Source: Eubacteriales Family XIII. Incertae Sedis bacterium (GTDB lineage Bacteria > Bacillota > Clostridia > Peptostreptococcales > Anaerovoracaceae). Taken from it: DNA of 7,322 nucleotides. Below, piece by piece: positions 1-5,731 of this stretch (position 1 is its first letter; each line of letters begins with the position of its first letter). Made by a program: the position numbers and the translations under genes. The stretch spans positions 1 to 7,322 of the forward strand of contig JAITEX010000131.1 of NCBI GenBank assembly GCA_031281765.1. The letters run 5' to 3'. A model generated the notes under the pieces. That model was given only the letters and a program-made list of their open reading frames with translations, was not told where the DNA came from and ran no database searches.

Positions 1-155
1 TCGTAGCCGCCGAAGAGGACGATATGAAAACGAGTATGCCGACCGTGTTCGCCGCAGGTGATATGCGCCGCGGGCCGAGCCTCGTTGTCTGGGCCATCTA
101 CGAGGGCCGCCGCGCCGCAAAACGCGTCAACGAATATCTCCAATACCGCGGATAG
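1..155 (+). CDS. gltD: Glutamate synthase small subunit, C-terminal fragment (partial)
   Basis: Only the last 50 codons are in the window; the frame begins at base 3 and stops at TAG 153-155. The tail contains PTVFAAGDMRRGPSLVVWAI followed by YEGRRAAKRVNEYL. This is the signature C-terminus of the GltD family: the FAAGD motif of the second dinucleotide-binding domain, then the RRG-SLVVWAI-EGR helix. In the family, this flavoprotein/iron-sulfur subunit passes electrons from NAD(P)H to the large subunit GltB, which makes glutamate from glutamine and 2-oxoglutarate in the cytosol. The rest of the gene, and any gltB, would lie upstream of the window. No clear terminator follows, and the next gene starts 14 to 53 nt later on the same strand, so read-through is possible. 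A related GltD-like oxidoreductase cannot be fully excluded from 50 residues. Confidence 0.9.
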   Translation, partial: VAAEEDDMKTSMPTVFAAGDMRRGPSLVVWAIYEGRRAAKRVNEYLQYRG

Positions 156-169
156 TTAACGGAAATTAT

Positions 170-1054
170 GTGTTGAAAGCAAGACGTTTCTATGGTATGC
201 TCATCACAATGGACAATAAAAAACCTGAAACCCAAATCACGGAGTCTGACGGCGAATTTTTTAATAGCGTTGTTGCGCTCATCGAACAAGCGCGAACGCA
301 CGTCGGTCGAACCGCCGACCTCACAATGTGCATCACCTATTTTGAGATTGGACGCATGATTATCGAAGAAGAACAAGGCGGTAAAGCCCGTGCCGCGTAT
401 GGTAGCGGGCTTCTGAAAGAACTGTCGGCTTATCTCAACAGGCGTGTTGGCAAGGGGTTTTCGGAGACTACGCTACGCAACGCCCGAAAGTTCTATTCAA
501 TCTATGCGCCGTCAATTCAGCAAACAATGTTTGCTGAATTGGGCGACGAAAAAAAGCAGCCAGATACAACTTCCATGATATCAAAACAGCCGATATTGTT
601 TGCCGAATCCTATCCGTTCACGCTCGGGTGGTCACACTACCTCATCCTTATGCGCATAGCCAACCCCGACGAGCGGCGGTTCTATGAGATTGAGGCCGAG
701 CGGCAACAATGGTCTTTCCGCAGGTTGCAACACGAATACGGAAGCAGCCTGTACGAGCGGCTTGCCCTGTCACACGACAAAGCCGAGGTGATGAAGCTCT
801 CCAAATACGGCCAGATGGTCGAACAGCCGCGCGACATCCTGAAAAACCCGCTCGTACTGGACTTCCTCGATACGGTAGGCATTTTGCTCTGCCACGAGAA
901 GGACGATGAGATTGTCGAGTTGACACTGCCTGACGGGGAGAACATCTACGCCACCGAGTATAGCCTGTACCTGCCGGAAAAGGCACTACTCCAGCGCAAG
1001 CTTGCCGAATGGACTCAGGAGTACGAAGATGCGAAAGAGGCTGCTACAATATAG
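170..1054 (+). CDS. DUF1016 (YhcG-like) protein lacking its PD-(D/E)XK nuclease core; probable degraded gene
   Basis: The longest frame starts at GTG 170, but ATG 209 (281 aa) is the likelier start because homology begins soon after it; neither has a strong Shine-Dalgarno. Counting from ATG 209, residues 16-215 match the DUF1016 N-terminal domain, with ALIEQAR, YFEIGRMIIEEEQ, GKGFSETTLRNARKFY, LGWSHYLILMRI, FYEIEAERQQWS and LYERLALS. The sequence then reaches NPLVLDFLD at about 221 and jumps directly to TVGILLCHEKDDEIVELTL and YSLYLPEKALLQRKL, which is the very end of the family's nuclease domain. Full-length relatives carry roughly 100 residues between these points, including the IDLLFY aspartate and the IELK Glu-x-Lys catalytic residues; all are absent here. 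The frame is intact across the join near base 871. Family members are predicted nucleases often found near restriction-modification or other accessory loci. This copy should have no nuclease activity but may keep the N-terminal (probably DNA- or partner-binding) part. It follows gltD closely, without an obvious promoter of its own. Confidence 0.85.
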   Translation: MLKARRFYGMLITMDNKKPETQITESDGEFFNSVVALIEQARTHVGRTADLTMCITYFEIGRMIIEEEQGGKARAAYGSGLLKELSAYLNRRVGKGFSETTLRNARKFYSIYAPSIQQTMFAELGDEKKQPDTTSMISKQPILFAESYPFTLGWSHYLILMRIANPDERRFYEIEAERQQWSFRRLQHEYGSSLYERLALSHDKAEVMKLSKYGQMVEQPRDILKNPLVLDFLDTVGILLCHEKDDEIVELTLPDGENIYATEYSLYLPEKALLQRKLAEWTQEYEDAKEAATI

Positions 1055-1071
1055 TAACAACCTCTCAACAT

Positions 1072-1095
1072 ACATTCGGGGCTATCGCCCCATGT
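1072..1095 (+). other. Hairpin after the DUF1016 gene; weak terminator candidate
   Basis: GGGGC at 1078-1082 pairs with GCCCC at 1087-1091 around a TATC loop, and flanking ACAT/ATGT extends the stem with a two-base bulge. It lies 18 nt after the stop of the DUF1016 gene. No T-run follows directly; the nearest pyrimidine-rich stretch is at about 1130-1138. Intrinsic termination is therefore doubtful. Confidence 0.35.
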
Positions 1096-1140
1096 GGAAC
1101 GTCAAGCCATCAGGGTCAAGTACGTCCCGTTCTTTCTTAT

Positions 1141-1169
1141 ATAATATGATATGACCTTATATTTGTCAA
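1141..1169 (-). promoter_or_regulatory. Sigma70-like promoter facing the DUF1016 3' end
   Basis: On the minus strand TTGACA (1169-1164, perfect -35) is followed after 17 nt by TATTAT (1146-1141, five of six bases of the -10 consensus). A transcript would start near 1134 and run leftward, antisense to the end of the DUF1016 gene. No convincing coding frame or SD lies downstream. AT-rich DNA produces such matches by chance, but spacing and -35 are ideal. Confidence 0.4.
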
Positions 1170-1190
1170 ATACTTTTTCAGTAATATAAT
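1163..1190 (+). promoter_or_regulatory. Sigma70-like promoter facing the ilvH 3' end
   Basis: On the plus strand TTGTCA (1163-1168) is followed after 16 nt by a perfect TATAAT (1185-1190). Its -35 overlaps the -35 of the minus-strand promoter, because TTTGTCAAA gives TTGTCA on one strand and TTGACA on the other. Transcription would run rightward, antisense into ilvH. Functional status is unknown. Confidence 0.35.
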
Positions 1191-1226
1191 GAGTTTTTTG
1201 GAAGTATGCTGTTTTTGAAAGCATCC

Positions 1227-1727
1227 TCATATCTGAAAAATATATTCCTCCTCCTCGCCTGTCTTCAGCGCAATCGCGCCGCCCCGCGCCATATCGAGTA
1301 TCTCATACTCGGAGAGCAGGTTCACGAGCAGGTCTATCTTTTCGGGCGTATCGCTGTGTTCAAGCATCAAGGTTGACGGCGAGATGTCGACGATTTCGCA
1401 GTCCATGATTTTCGCGAGATCCACGATTTCGCCGCGCTCCTCTTTCGTCGCTTTCACCTTTATCAGCATAATCTCCCGCCGCGTCGCCTCGCCGCGCACG
1501 ATTCGCTCCACCCGCAGCACGTCCTCGAGCTTTTCGATTTCCTTTGCCGCCTGATCCGCCACATAATCGTCGCCCTCGACGACCACGGTCATGCGCGTCA
1601 CGCTGTGGTTCCGCGTCGGCCCCGCCGTAATGCTGTCGATATTGAAACTTCTGCGCGCAAGCAGAGCCGAAATCCGCGAAAGCACGCCGGGCTTGTTGTC
1701 CATTACCACGCCAATCGTATGTCTCAT
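1227..1727 (-). CDS. ilvH: Acetolactate synthase, small regulatory subunit
   Basis: This 166-aa protein is the regulatory subunit that activates the catalytic subunit IlvB and makes it sensitive to valine, at the first common step of branched-chain amino acid synthesis in the cytosol. The N-terminal ACT domain (about 3-75) opens with MRHTIGVVMDNKPGVLSRIS and continues with FNIDSITAGPT and VTRMTVVVEGD. Residues equivalent to N11, G14 and N29 of the E. coli IlvH effector site are present, so valine feedback is likely retained. The C-terminal ACT-like half has ATRREIMLIKVKAT, DISPSTLMLE and ILDMARGGAIAL. Length is typical. A longer frame reaches 1751, but ATG 1727 is chosen because GGAGG (1741-1737) lies 9 nt upstream and the family begins MRH/MRR there. 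No ilvB is adjacent; the neighbouring upstream gene is divergent, so the catalytic subunit must be encoded elsewhere. An acidic EEEEY tail ends the protein. No clear terminator follows the stop. Confidence 0.95.
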   Translation of the reverse strand: MRHTIGVVMDNKPGVLSRISALLARRSFNIDSITAGPTRNHSVTRMTVVVEGDDYVADQAAKEIEKLEDVLRVERIVRGEATRREIMLIKVKATKEERGEIVDLAKIMDCEIVDISPSTLMLEHSDTPEKIDLLVNLLSEYEILDMARGGAIALKTGEEEEYIFQI

Positions 1728-1775
1728 GTGTCTTATCCTCCAACAAATCATTCCAAAATGCGTACCCGAACGGTT

Positions 1776-1805
1776 GCTTCGCCGCCTCGCCTCACCGCGC
1801 GAAGC
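1776..1805 (-). other. Inverted repeat in the probable ilvH leader
   Basis: GCTTCGC (1776-1782) and GCGAAGC (1799-1805) form a 7-bp inverted repeat around a GC-rich 16-nt loop, 49 to 78 nt upstream of the ilvH start. There is no T-run after it on the minus strand, so it is not an obvious attenuator. It may be only a GC-rich intergenic repeat; GCGAAGC also occurs in the hairpin cluster near 6562. Confidence 0.25.
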
Positions 1806-1896
1806 CGCCGCCTGCTCCTATAATAATACCACACTTAGAGCTTCCTCGGCATTCTCCCTTCTCCTATAATATTTATCGTTTTTCGATATTTTTTTA

Positions 1897-1925
1897 TTGA
1901 CAAACAGGTTTTATTCTGCTATTCT
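1897..1925 (+). promoter_or_regulatory. Probable promoter of the DUF2975-HTH-DUF4173 cluster
   Basis: A perfect -35 TTGACA (1897-1902), a 17-nt spacer and TATTCT (1920-1925) form a good sigma70-type promoter, 46 nt upstream of the DUF2975 start. The predicted start near 1932 leaves a leader of about 40 nt ending in AAGGAG (1958-1963), 7 nt before ATG 1971. The DNA around it is locally AT-rich. If the small HTH protein is self-regulating, its operator is most likely here. Confidence 0.65.
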
Positions 1926-1970
1926 TTTGATAATAATACCGCACCACTCAGATAAACAAGGAGCAACATT

Positions 1971-2432
1971 ATGTGGAACGCAAAAAAATCCATACTGCTG
2001 TCTATCTGCGGCGCCGGGGCCGCGATACTGCTCGTCATTTTGTTTGCCGCGCTTCTGCCGTTCTTTCCGAGGTTCGGTTCCGCGAAAAGCTCGATACTTT
2101 TTGACGCGGCCTACCTGCGGACGATCATGCCTTCGCTCTACGCCTGCTGCGTCCCCGCGCTCATCTCTCTTATCTCGCTGCTTCGCATGCTGCTCGACAT
2201 ACGGAAGTCCCTCGTATTTACAGAGGCCAATGTCCGGCGGCTGCGCGTTATCTCGTGGTGCTTCTTCGCGCTCTTCCTCATACTGTTGCTCACCGCGCTA
2301 TTCGCCATCGCCTCGCCGGCCATTCTGCTGCTCGCCGTCAGTTCGGGATTCTTCTGCCTGCTGATTCGCGTTGTCAAAAATGTTATTGACGCCGCGCGGA
2401 CGCTGAAAGAAGAAAACGATTTCACCATTTAG
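1971..2432 (+). CDS. DUF2975 family membrane protein (YoaS-like)
   Basis: This is a 153-aa integral membrane protein of unknown biochemical role. Four hydrophobic segments are visible at about 8-32, 53-73, 91-112 and 115-135, and both ends are likely cytoplasmic. Family hallmarks are the LVFTEANVRRLRVISWCFF segment (81-99) and the closing LKEENDFTI, which matches the usual LKEENDLTI end of DUF2975 proteins. The start ATG 1971 has AAGGAG 7 nt upstream and a promoter at 1897-1925. The TAG stop overlaps the ribosome binding site of the following HTH gene. In Firmicutes, DUF2975 genes (for example B. subtilis yoaS) commonly precede a small Cro/CI-type regulator (yozG), exactly as here. An inference is that the membrane protein modulates the regulator, but the sequence does not show a mechanism. 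Confidence 0.88.
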   Translation: MWNAKKSILLSICGAGAAILLVILFAALLPFFPRFGSAKSSILFDAAYLRTIMPSLYACCVPALISLISLLRMLLDIRKSLVFTEANVRRLRVISWCFFALFLILLLTALFAIASPAILLLAVSSGFFCLLIRVVKNVIDAARTLKEENDFTI

Positions 2433-2436
2433 GAGG
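2431..2436 (+). promoter_or_regulatory. Shine-Dalgarno of the HTH gene overlapping the DUF2975 stop codon
   Basis: AGGAGG begins inside the TAG stop (2430-2432) of the upstream gene and lies 5 nt before ATG 2442. This arrangement couples translation of the two genes and points to a fixed stoichiometric pair. Confidence 0.85.
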
Positions 2437-2441
2437 CCGCC

Positions 2442-2657
2442 ATGGGTATTACCGTAAACTTGGACGTCATGATGGCAAAGCGGAAAATATCTTCGGGCGA
2501 ACTTGCCGAGCGTATCGGCATCACACCCGCGAACCTCTCCGTACTTAAGACGAACAAAGCAAAGGCCATACGTTTTTCGACACTCGAAGCTATTTGCCGC
2601 GAACTCGGCTGCCAACCCGGCGATATTCTCGAGTATGCAGCGGACGATCCGCCCTAA
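2442..2657 (+). CDS. Small Cro/CI-type helix-turn-helix regulator (YozG-like)
   Basis: This 71-aa protein consists almost entirely of a Cro/CI (Xre) DNA-binding domain. It begins MGITVNLDVMMAKRKISSGE. The helix-turn-helix covers ELAERIGITPANLSVLKTNK (20-39), with the recognition helix at about 29-37. The conserved IRFSTLEAICRELGCQPGDI segment (43-62) follows, ending in LEYAADDPP. Family members of this size bind DNA as dimers and have no separate effector domain. The gene starts 9 nt after the DUF2975 stop behind an AGGAGG that overlaps that stop, so the two are cotranscribed and coupled. The natural hypothesis is autoregulation at the 1897-1925 promoter, with the DUF2975 partner (and possibly DUF4173) controlling it from the membrane. 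Targets are not evident from the sequence. Confidence 0.93.
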   Translation: MGITVNLDVMMAKRKISSGELAERIGITPANLSVLKTNKAKAIRFSTLEAICRELGCQPGDILEYAADDPP

Positions 2658-2688
2658 TGTAGCCTCGCGCCGTCGCGCACACGCGTAA

Positions 2689-2710
2689 GCCGGGAGCTTC
2701 GCCCCCCGGC
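2689..2710 (+). other. GC hairpin between the HTH and DUF4173 genes
   Basis: GCCGGG (2689-2694) pairs with CCCGGC (2705-2710); inner GC/GC pairs around a TTC loop can extend it. It lies 31 nt after the HTH stop. There is no T-run after it, so it is more likely an mRNA stability or attenuating structure, or a REP-like intergenic repeat, than a full terminator. Its AGCTTCGC core resembles the GCGAAGC found in hairpins near 1799 and 6562. Confidence 0.4.
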
Positions 2711-2777
2711 CACCCACTTCCACCAAACCGAATAAAACCCTAAACCCCGAAAAGCCCTTTTGAAAGGAGGCTCTGTT

Positions 2778-4361
2778 ATGTCATACGAATTTTCACCCGG
2801 CACAGCGCCGGCGCTGACGATAGAGAAGGCCAACAAACCCGTTTATAATTTGAAAAAAACCGACGCCGTCTTCGCCGTCCTTATGCTCGTTCTCGGCTTT
2901 CTGTTCTGGGAACTGCTGCCGCCCGAAGCGCGGTATGACTACAGCAACGATTACCCTGACACCGGTACGCTTATCGGGTTCAAACTGCCCGGCCTCGGCG
3001 CCACGCTCTTCTTTCTTCTCGCGCTCGCCATCTGTTTCGTGTGGATGTCCCTGAAAGGCTTCCGGCAGAACATCAAAAGCGGCGCAGCGCTGCTCGCCGC
3101 CGTACTCGGTTCGCTGCCCTTTTTCCTCTATGGAGACCTGCCGATTCATATCTTCCTCTTTCTGTTCGAACTGCTCGCCTGCCTTATCTGGGTATGCTTC
3201 ACCTGCCGCACGGAAATCGTGAAAAGCTTCGGAGGCTTTGTGTTCTTCGACGCGGTAAACCAGGCGTTCATCGTGCCGTTCGCAAATTTCAGCGCGCTTC
3301 CCGCCACAAAGAAGGTCCTCGCAAAGCGCGGCGCCGGCAGGCGTCTCATCGCGGCCTTTATCGGCGTTGTCGTCTCCGTGCCGCTTATCTTCGGCGTACT
3401 CGCGTTGCTTATGCACGCCGACAACAGTTTCAAAAATATACTTGACGGATTCACCGGAATTGTCGGCCCCGGACGCGTCTGGTCGTATCTGTGGAAGATC
3501 CTGCTCGGCATACCCGTTGCCCTGTATATCTTCGGCCTCGTACACGGCAATATGTCCAAGCGGAGAGCCGGTCTTATCACGAACGAGTCCGCGCATCATT
3601 TCGTCGATAAGGCGCACCGCATCCCTTCAGCCGCCGTCTACGCCCCGCTGATTATCCTCTGCATAATATACCTCATATTTATCGCGGCGCTGGCGGGCTA
3701 CCTCACCGCGGCGTTCGGAAGCGACCTGCCCGGCGGCTACACCTACGCGGAATACGCGCGGCGCGGCTTCTTTGAGCTCTGCGCGGTCGCGGCAATCAAC
3801 CTCTGCGCGCTCGGGTTCGCGTGGCTTTTCTCGAAACGCAAAGCCGGCGGTCACCCGAAACCCCTGCGCATTATCGGCGGAACCCTGACGGCGCTCACCC
3901 TGCTGCTTATCATGACAGCCGCGAGCAAGATGATCATGTATGTGGACGCCTATGGACTGTCAAGACTACGGCTTTACACGCTCTGGTTCCTGCTCGTGCT
4001 GGCCTGCACCTTTATCGTTCTGCTTATCTGGCACATCCGGCCGTCGGGCGCGGGTAAGCCCCTCGTCATCACCTGCGTCATCCTGTTTCTCAGCCTCTAT
4101 CTTGCGAATACCGACGGCATGATAGCGCGTTACAATGTCAAAAATTATCTTGACGGCGGGTTAAAGACCGTCGATGTGGAAATGCTCGTGAATATGTCGG
4201 ACGCCACCGCACCCTGGCTCTACGAGCTCTATCAAAACGCGCCGGACAGCGAACTGCGGCTCGCCGCGAAGAGCGGCTTAGACGATACATATAAGGAGGA
4301 TAAGAGTTTCAATCTACAATCAAAAGTAATCGCCGAAAATATCCACAAAAAGCTCCCGTAA
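2778..4361 (+). CDS. DUF4173/DUF4153 family multi-spanning membrane protein
   Basis: This 527-aa integral membrane protein has about eleven hydrophobic segments, at roughly 30-47, 72-90, 102-117, 122-142, 190-212, 238-256, 287-311, 332-351, 366-383, 399-419 and 428-443. A hydrophilic C-terminal tail of about 80 residues follows and is probably cytoplasmic. The diagnostic blocks are YTYAEYARRGFFELCAVAAI (321-340) and YGLSRLRLYTLWFLLVLA (392-409), both characteristic of DUF4173. The tail block RYNVKNYLDGGLKTVDVEML is also family-like. The start is ATG 2778, behind a strong AAAGGAGG (2763-2770) 7 nt upstream; an in-frame TTG at 2760 lies before that SD and is rejected. The gene is 120 nt after the HTH gene on the same strand, with a hairpin between, so it may be the last gene of that operon. 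No enzymatic motif is visible and the function is unknown. It converges on the ATPase gene with a 12-nt gap. Confidence 0.9.
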   Translation: MSYEFSPGTAPALTIEKANKPVYNLKKTDAVFAVLMLVLGFLFWELLPPEARYDYSNDYPDTGTLIGFKLPGLGATLFFLLALAICFVWMSLKGFRQNIKSGAALLAAVLGSLPFFLYGDLPIHIFLFLFELLACLIWVCFTCRTEIVKSFGGFVFFDAVNQAFIVPFANFSALPATKKVLAKRGAGRRLIAAFIGVVVSVPLIFGVLALLMHADNSFKNILDGFTGIVGPGRVWSYLWKILLGIPVALYIFGLVHGNMSKRRAGLITNESAHHFVDKAHRIPSAAVYAPLIILCIIYLIFIAALAGYLTAAFGSDLPGGYTYAEYARRGFFELCAVAAINLCALGFAWLFSKRKAGGHPKPLRIIGGTLTALTLLLIMTAASKMIMYVDAYGLSRLRLYTLWFLLVLACTFIVLLIWHIRPSGAGKPLVITCVILFLSLYLANTDGMIARYNVKNYLDGGLKTVDVEMLVNMSDATAPWLYELYQNAPDSELRLAAKSGLDDTYKEDKSFNLQSKVIAENIHKKLP

Positions 4362-4374
4362 CAGTGGCGCTTTT
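4348..4374. terminator. Possible weak bidirectional terminator between convergent genes
   Basis: AAAAGC (4348-4353) and GCTTTT (4369-4374) form a short inverted repeat spanning the 12-nt gap between the DUF4173 and ATPase stop codons. A-rich and T-rich arms suit both directions, but the stem is only 6 bp with a 15-nt loop. It overlaps both coding ends. Confidence 0.25.
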
Positions 4375-5588
4375 CACAACAACGCCGCCGCATCCTGCCA
4401 ATTCGTCAGGCCGAATACCTTGCCCGGAGTTTGGGTTGGTCCGGTATAGACGATATGCGGCGGCAAAATCTTCGTGGTATCATCGGCAAATAAATCGGTC
4501 CAATACCGCAATCCCTCCGTAAAATGCGAAGAATACGTCATGGCTCTCTTTATCTCGACAGGCCTCAGTCCCGTCCCCTTGTTGATAATCAAATCCACCT
4601 CATACCGCTTGTCACGGTAGAAAAACAATTTCTCTATTCCCCGTTTATTCATGATGGTTTTCTTGATGTCCGCGATTACGAGATTCTCGAATATTGAGCC
4701 AATCATATAATGATTTTTCAAATCGTCAGGCGCTGTTACGCCTAAGAGAAAACTCAGCAGGCCGGTATCATAGAAGTATATCTTCGGCGTCTTTGTTATC
4801 TGTTTCCCGATATTCTTATAATACGGTTTCAGTTTGAACACGATATATGTCGCTTCAAGAACGGAAAGCCAATCCTTGACGGTATTCGGGCTGACCCCGA
4901 GGTTCCCCGCCATTGAACTCGCGTTGAACGGCCTCCCGACAGAACCGGCAAGCAAACCCACGAAGCCGCGAAACGCGTCCAAATTGGTGATGCTCTTTAT
5001 CAGGCGTACATCGCGCTCCACATAGGTGGACATATATTGGTCGTAATAGAGGGTCGGGTTGATCTGCCTGTCATAGACGGCCGGATAGAATCCGCTGATA
5101 ATGCGCTCGTAAAGATCGCCCTCCCCCGGTACGCCCCGCAACTCCGCAAGCGTAAGCCCCGGCAGTTCTATATATGCAGCCCTGCCCGTAAGCGACTGTG
5201 ATATATGCTCGCTCAATAGCAGGTTCTGGCTTCCGGAAATAATGTAACTCCCCGCAATCTTTTGCTCATCTGAGACCGCCTGTATCTGAGAGAGCAATTC
5301 CGGGACGCGCTGCACCTCGTCAATAATCACATGGGGCGTATCGATATTGATGTAAGAAGCTATATCATCTTTCACTCTTGCGTAAGTGGACAGGTCCTCC
5401 AGATTCAGATAGGTATAATCGGGGAACAGCTCTTTGATCAACGTCGTTTTCCCGGTCTGCCTCGCGCCCGTAAACGCAAGGACGGGAAACGACCGTTGAT
5501 ACTCCGCAACAATTTTCCTTATGCTCCGCTCTATCATACGCGAATAAGGTAGCGCGCCGCTACCGATTCTCCCTTCCGCTTGTAACAT
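4374..5588 (-). CDS. AAA+ family ATPase with DUF4143 C-terminal domain
   Basis: The gene encodes 404 aa from ATG 5588, or 387 aa from ATG 5537. The second fits the family start (MIERSIRKIV) better, but only ATG 5588 has a near, weak GAG ribosome site. Numbering from 5537: Walker A GARQTGKTT (24-32), Walker B HVIIDEVQ (69-76), a sensor-like IISGSQN (99-105), and LPGLTLAELRG (125-135). A winged-helix region follows at about 204-236 (FNASSMAGNLGVSPNTVKDW), then KIYFYDTGLLSFLLG and FENLV. The C-terminus has a PD-(D/E)XK-like arrangement: D315 in YEVDLII and E328-x-K330 in PVEIKRA, a usual feature of this family. The proteins are common as multiple accessory copies in anaerobic bacteria and archaea; their biological role is not settled, though ATP hydrolysis and DNA binding are expected. 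The gene looks intact and is monocistronic on this strand. A perfect palindrome lies just upstream. Confidence 0.9.
   Translation of the reverse strand: MLQAEGRIGSGALPYSRMIERSIRKIVAEYQRSFPVLAFTGARQTGKTTLIKELFPDYTYLNLEDLSTYARVKDDIASYINIDTPHVIIDEVQRVPELLSQIQAVSDEQKIAGSYIISGSQNLLLSEHISQSLTGRAAYIELPGLTLAELRGVPGEGDLYERIISGFYPAVYDRQINPTLYYDQYMSTYVERDVRLIKSITNLDAFRGFVGLLAGSVGRPFNASSMAGNLGVSPNTVKDWLSVLEATYIVFKLKPYYKNIGKQITKTPKIYFYDTGLLSFLLGVTAPDDLKNHYMIGSIFENLVIADIKKTIMNKRGIEKLFFYRDKRYEVDLIINKGTGLRPVEIKRAMTYSSHFTEGLRYWTDLFADDTTKILPPHIVYTGPTQTPGKVFGLTNWQDAAALL
5548..5564 (-). other. 7-bp hairpin at the ATPase start region
   Basis: GGTAGCG (5548-5554) and CGCTACC (5558-5564) form a perfect 7-bp stem with a 3-nt loop. 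It lies inside the first codons if translation starts at 5588. If translation starts at 5537, it sits between a purine-rich GGAAGGGAG (5577-5569) and that ATG, 10 nt before it. It could tune initiation. Confidence 0.45.
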
Positions 5589-5625
5589 ACACTCTCTGAA
5601 CTATAGATATATTAAAACACATTCT

Positions 5626-5658
5626 GTCTAAATTCGCAATCGGACTGCGAATTTAGAC
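5626..5658. repeat. Perfect 13-bp inverted repeat upstream of the ATPase gene
   Basis: GTCTAAATTCGCA (5626-5638) and TGCGAATTTAGAC (5646-5658) are exact reverse complements around a 7-nt centre (ATCGGAC). There is no T-run on either side, so it is not an intrinsic terminator. It lies 38 nt upstream of ATG 5588. On the minus strand its left arm contributes TAGACA, a five-of-six match to a -35 box, so an operator role over the ATPase promoter is plausible. Alternatives are a recombination or insertion site, or a repeat unit that travels with this ATPase family. Confidence 0.8.
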
Positions 5659-5694
5659 GATACTTCTATTGAAATTAGATACAAATAATGATAC

Positions 5695-5700
5695 TATAAT
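5695..5700 (+). promoter_or_regulatory. Candidate -10 box of the AT-rich gene
   Basis: A perfect TATAAT lies 31 nt upstream of ATG 5732. The best -35 upstream, TTGAAA (5669-5674), is 20 nt away, longer than the usual 16-18, so the promoter is uncertain. The AT-rich setting makes chance matches common. Confidence 0.35.
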
Positions 5701-5731
5701 TTTAAACGTGTAATTATTTGGGATACATCAT

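Noticed and set aside
648..986. Minus- and plus-strand frames within the DUF1016 gene
   Set aside because: Their Arg/Ser-rich products have no family resemblance, while the DUF1016 frame is conserved throughout.
1206..1376. Plus-strand 56-codon frame antisense to the ilvH end, behind the 1163-1190 promoter
   Set aside because: It has a hydrophobic start but the GGAAG site is too close to the ATG, and it lies almost wholly within conserved ilvH codons; most likely a shadow frame.
1360..1746. Minus-strand 128-codon frame overlapping ilvH
   Set aside because: It is an alternate frame of the ilvH gene with an Arg/Gly/Ala-rich meaningless product; ilvH is unambiguous.
1728..1900. T-box or leader-peptide attenuator upstream of ilvH
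   Set aside because: I found no T-box consensus, no run of Leu/Val/Ile codons behind a start, and no stem followed by a T-run on the minus strand.
1897..2364. Plus-strand 155-codon frame overlapping the DUF2975 gene
   Set aside because: It is Ser/Arg/Cys-rich with no family features, begins in the promoter -35 box, and is displaced by the well-supported DUF2975 frame.
2793..3617. Minus-strand 274-codon open frame inside the DUF4173 gene
   Set aside because: Its product is highly charged and low-complexity (runs of E, K, D and R), as expected from the complement of a GC-rich membrane protein gene; it has no ribosome site and the plus-strand gene is clearly real.
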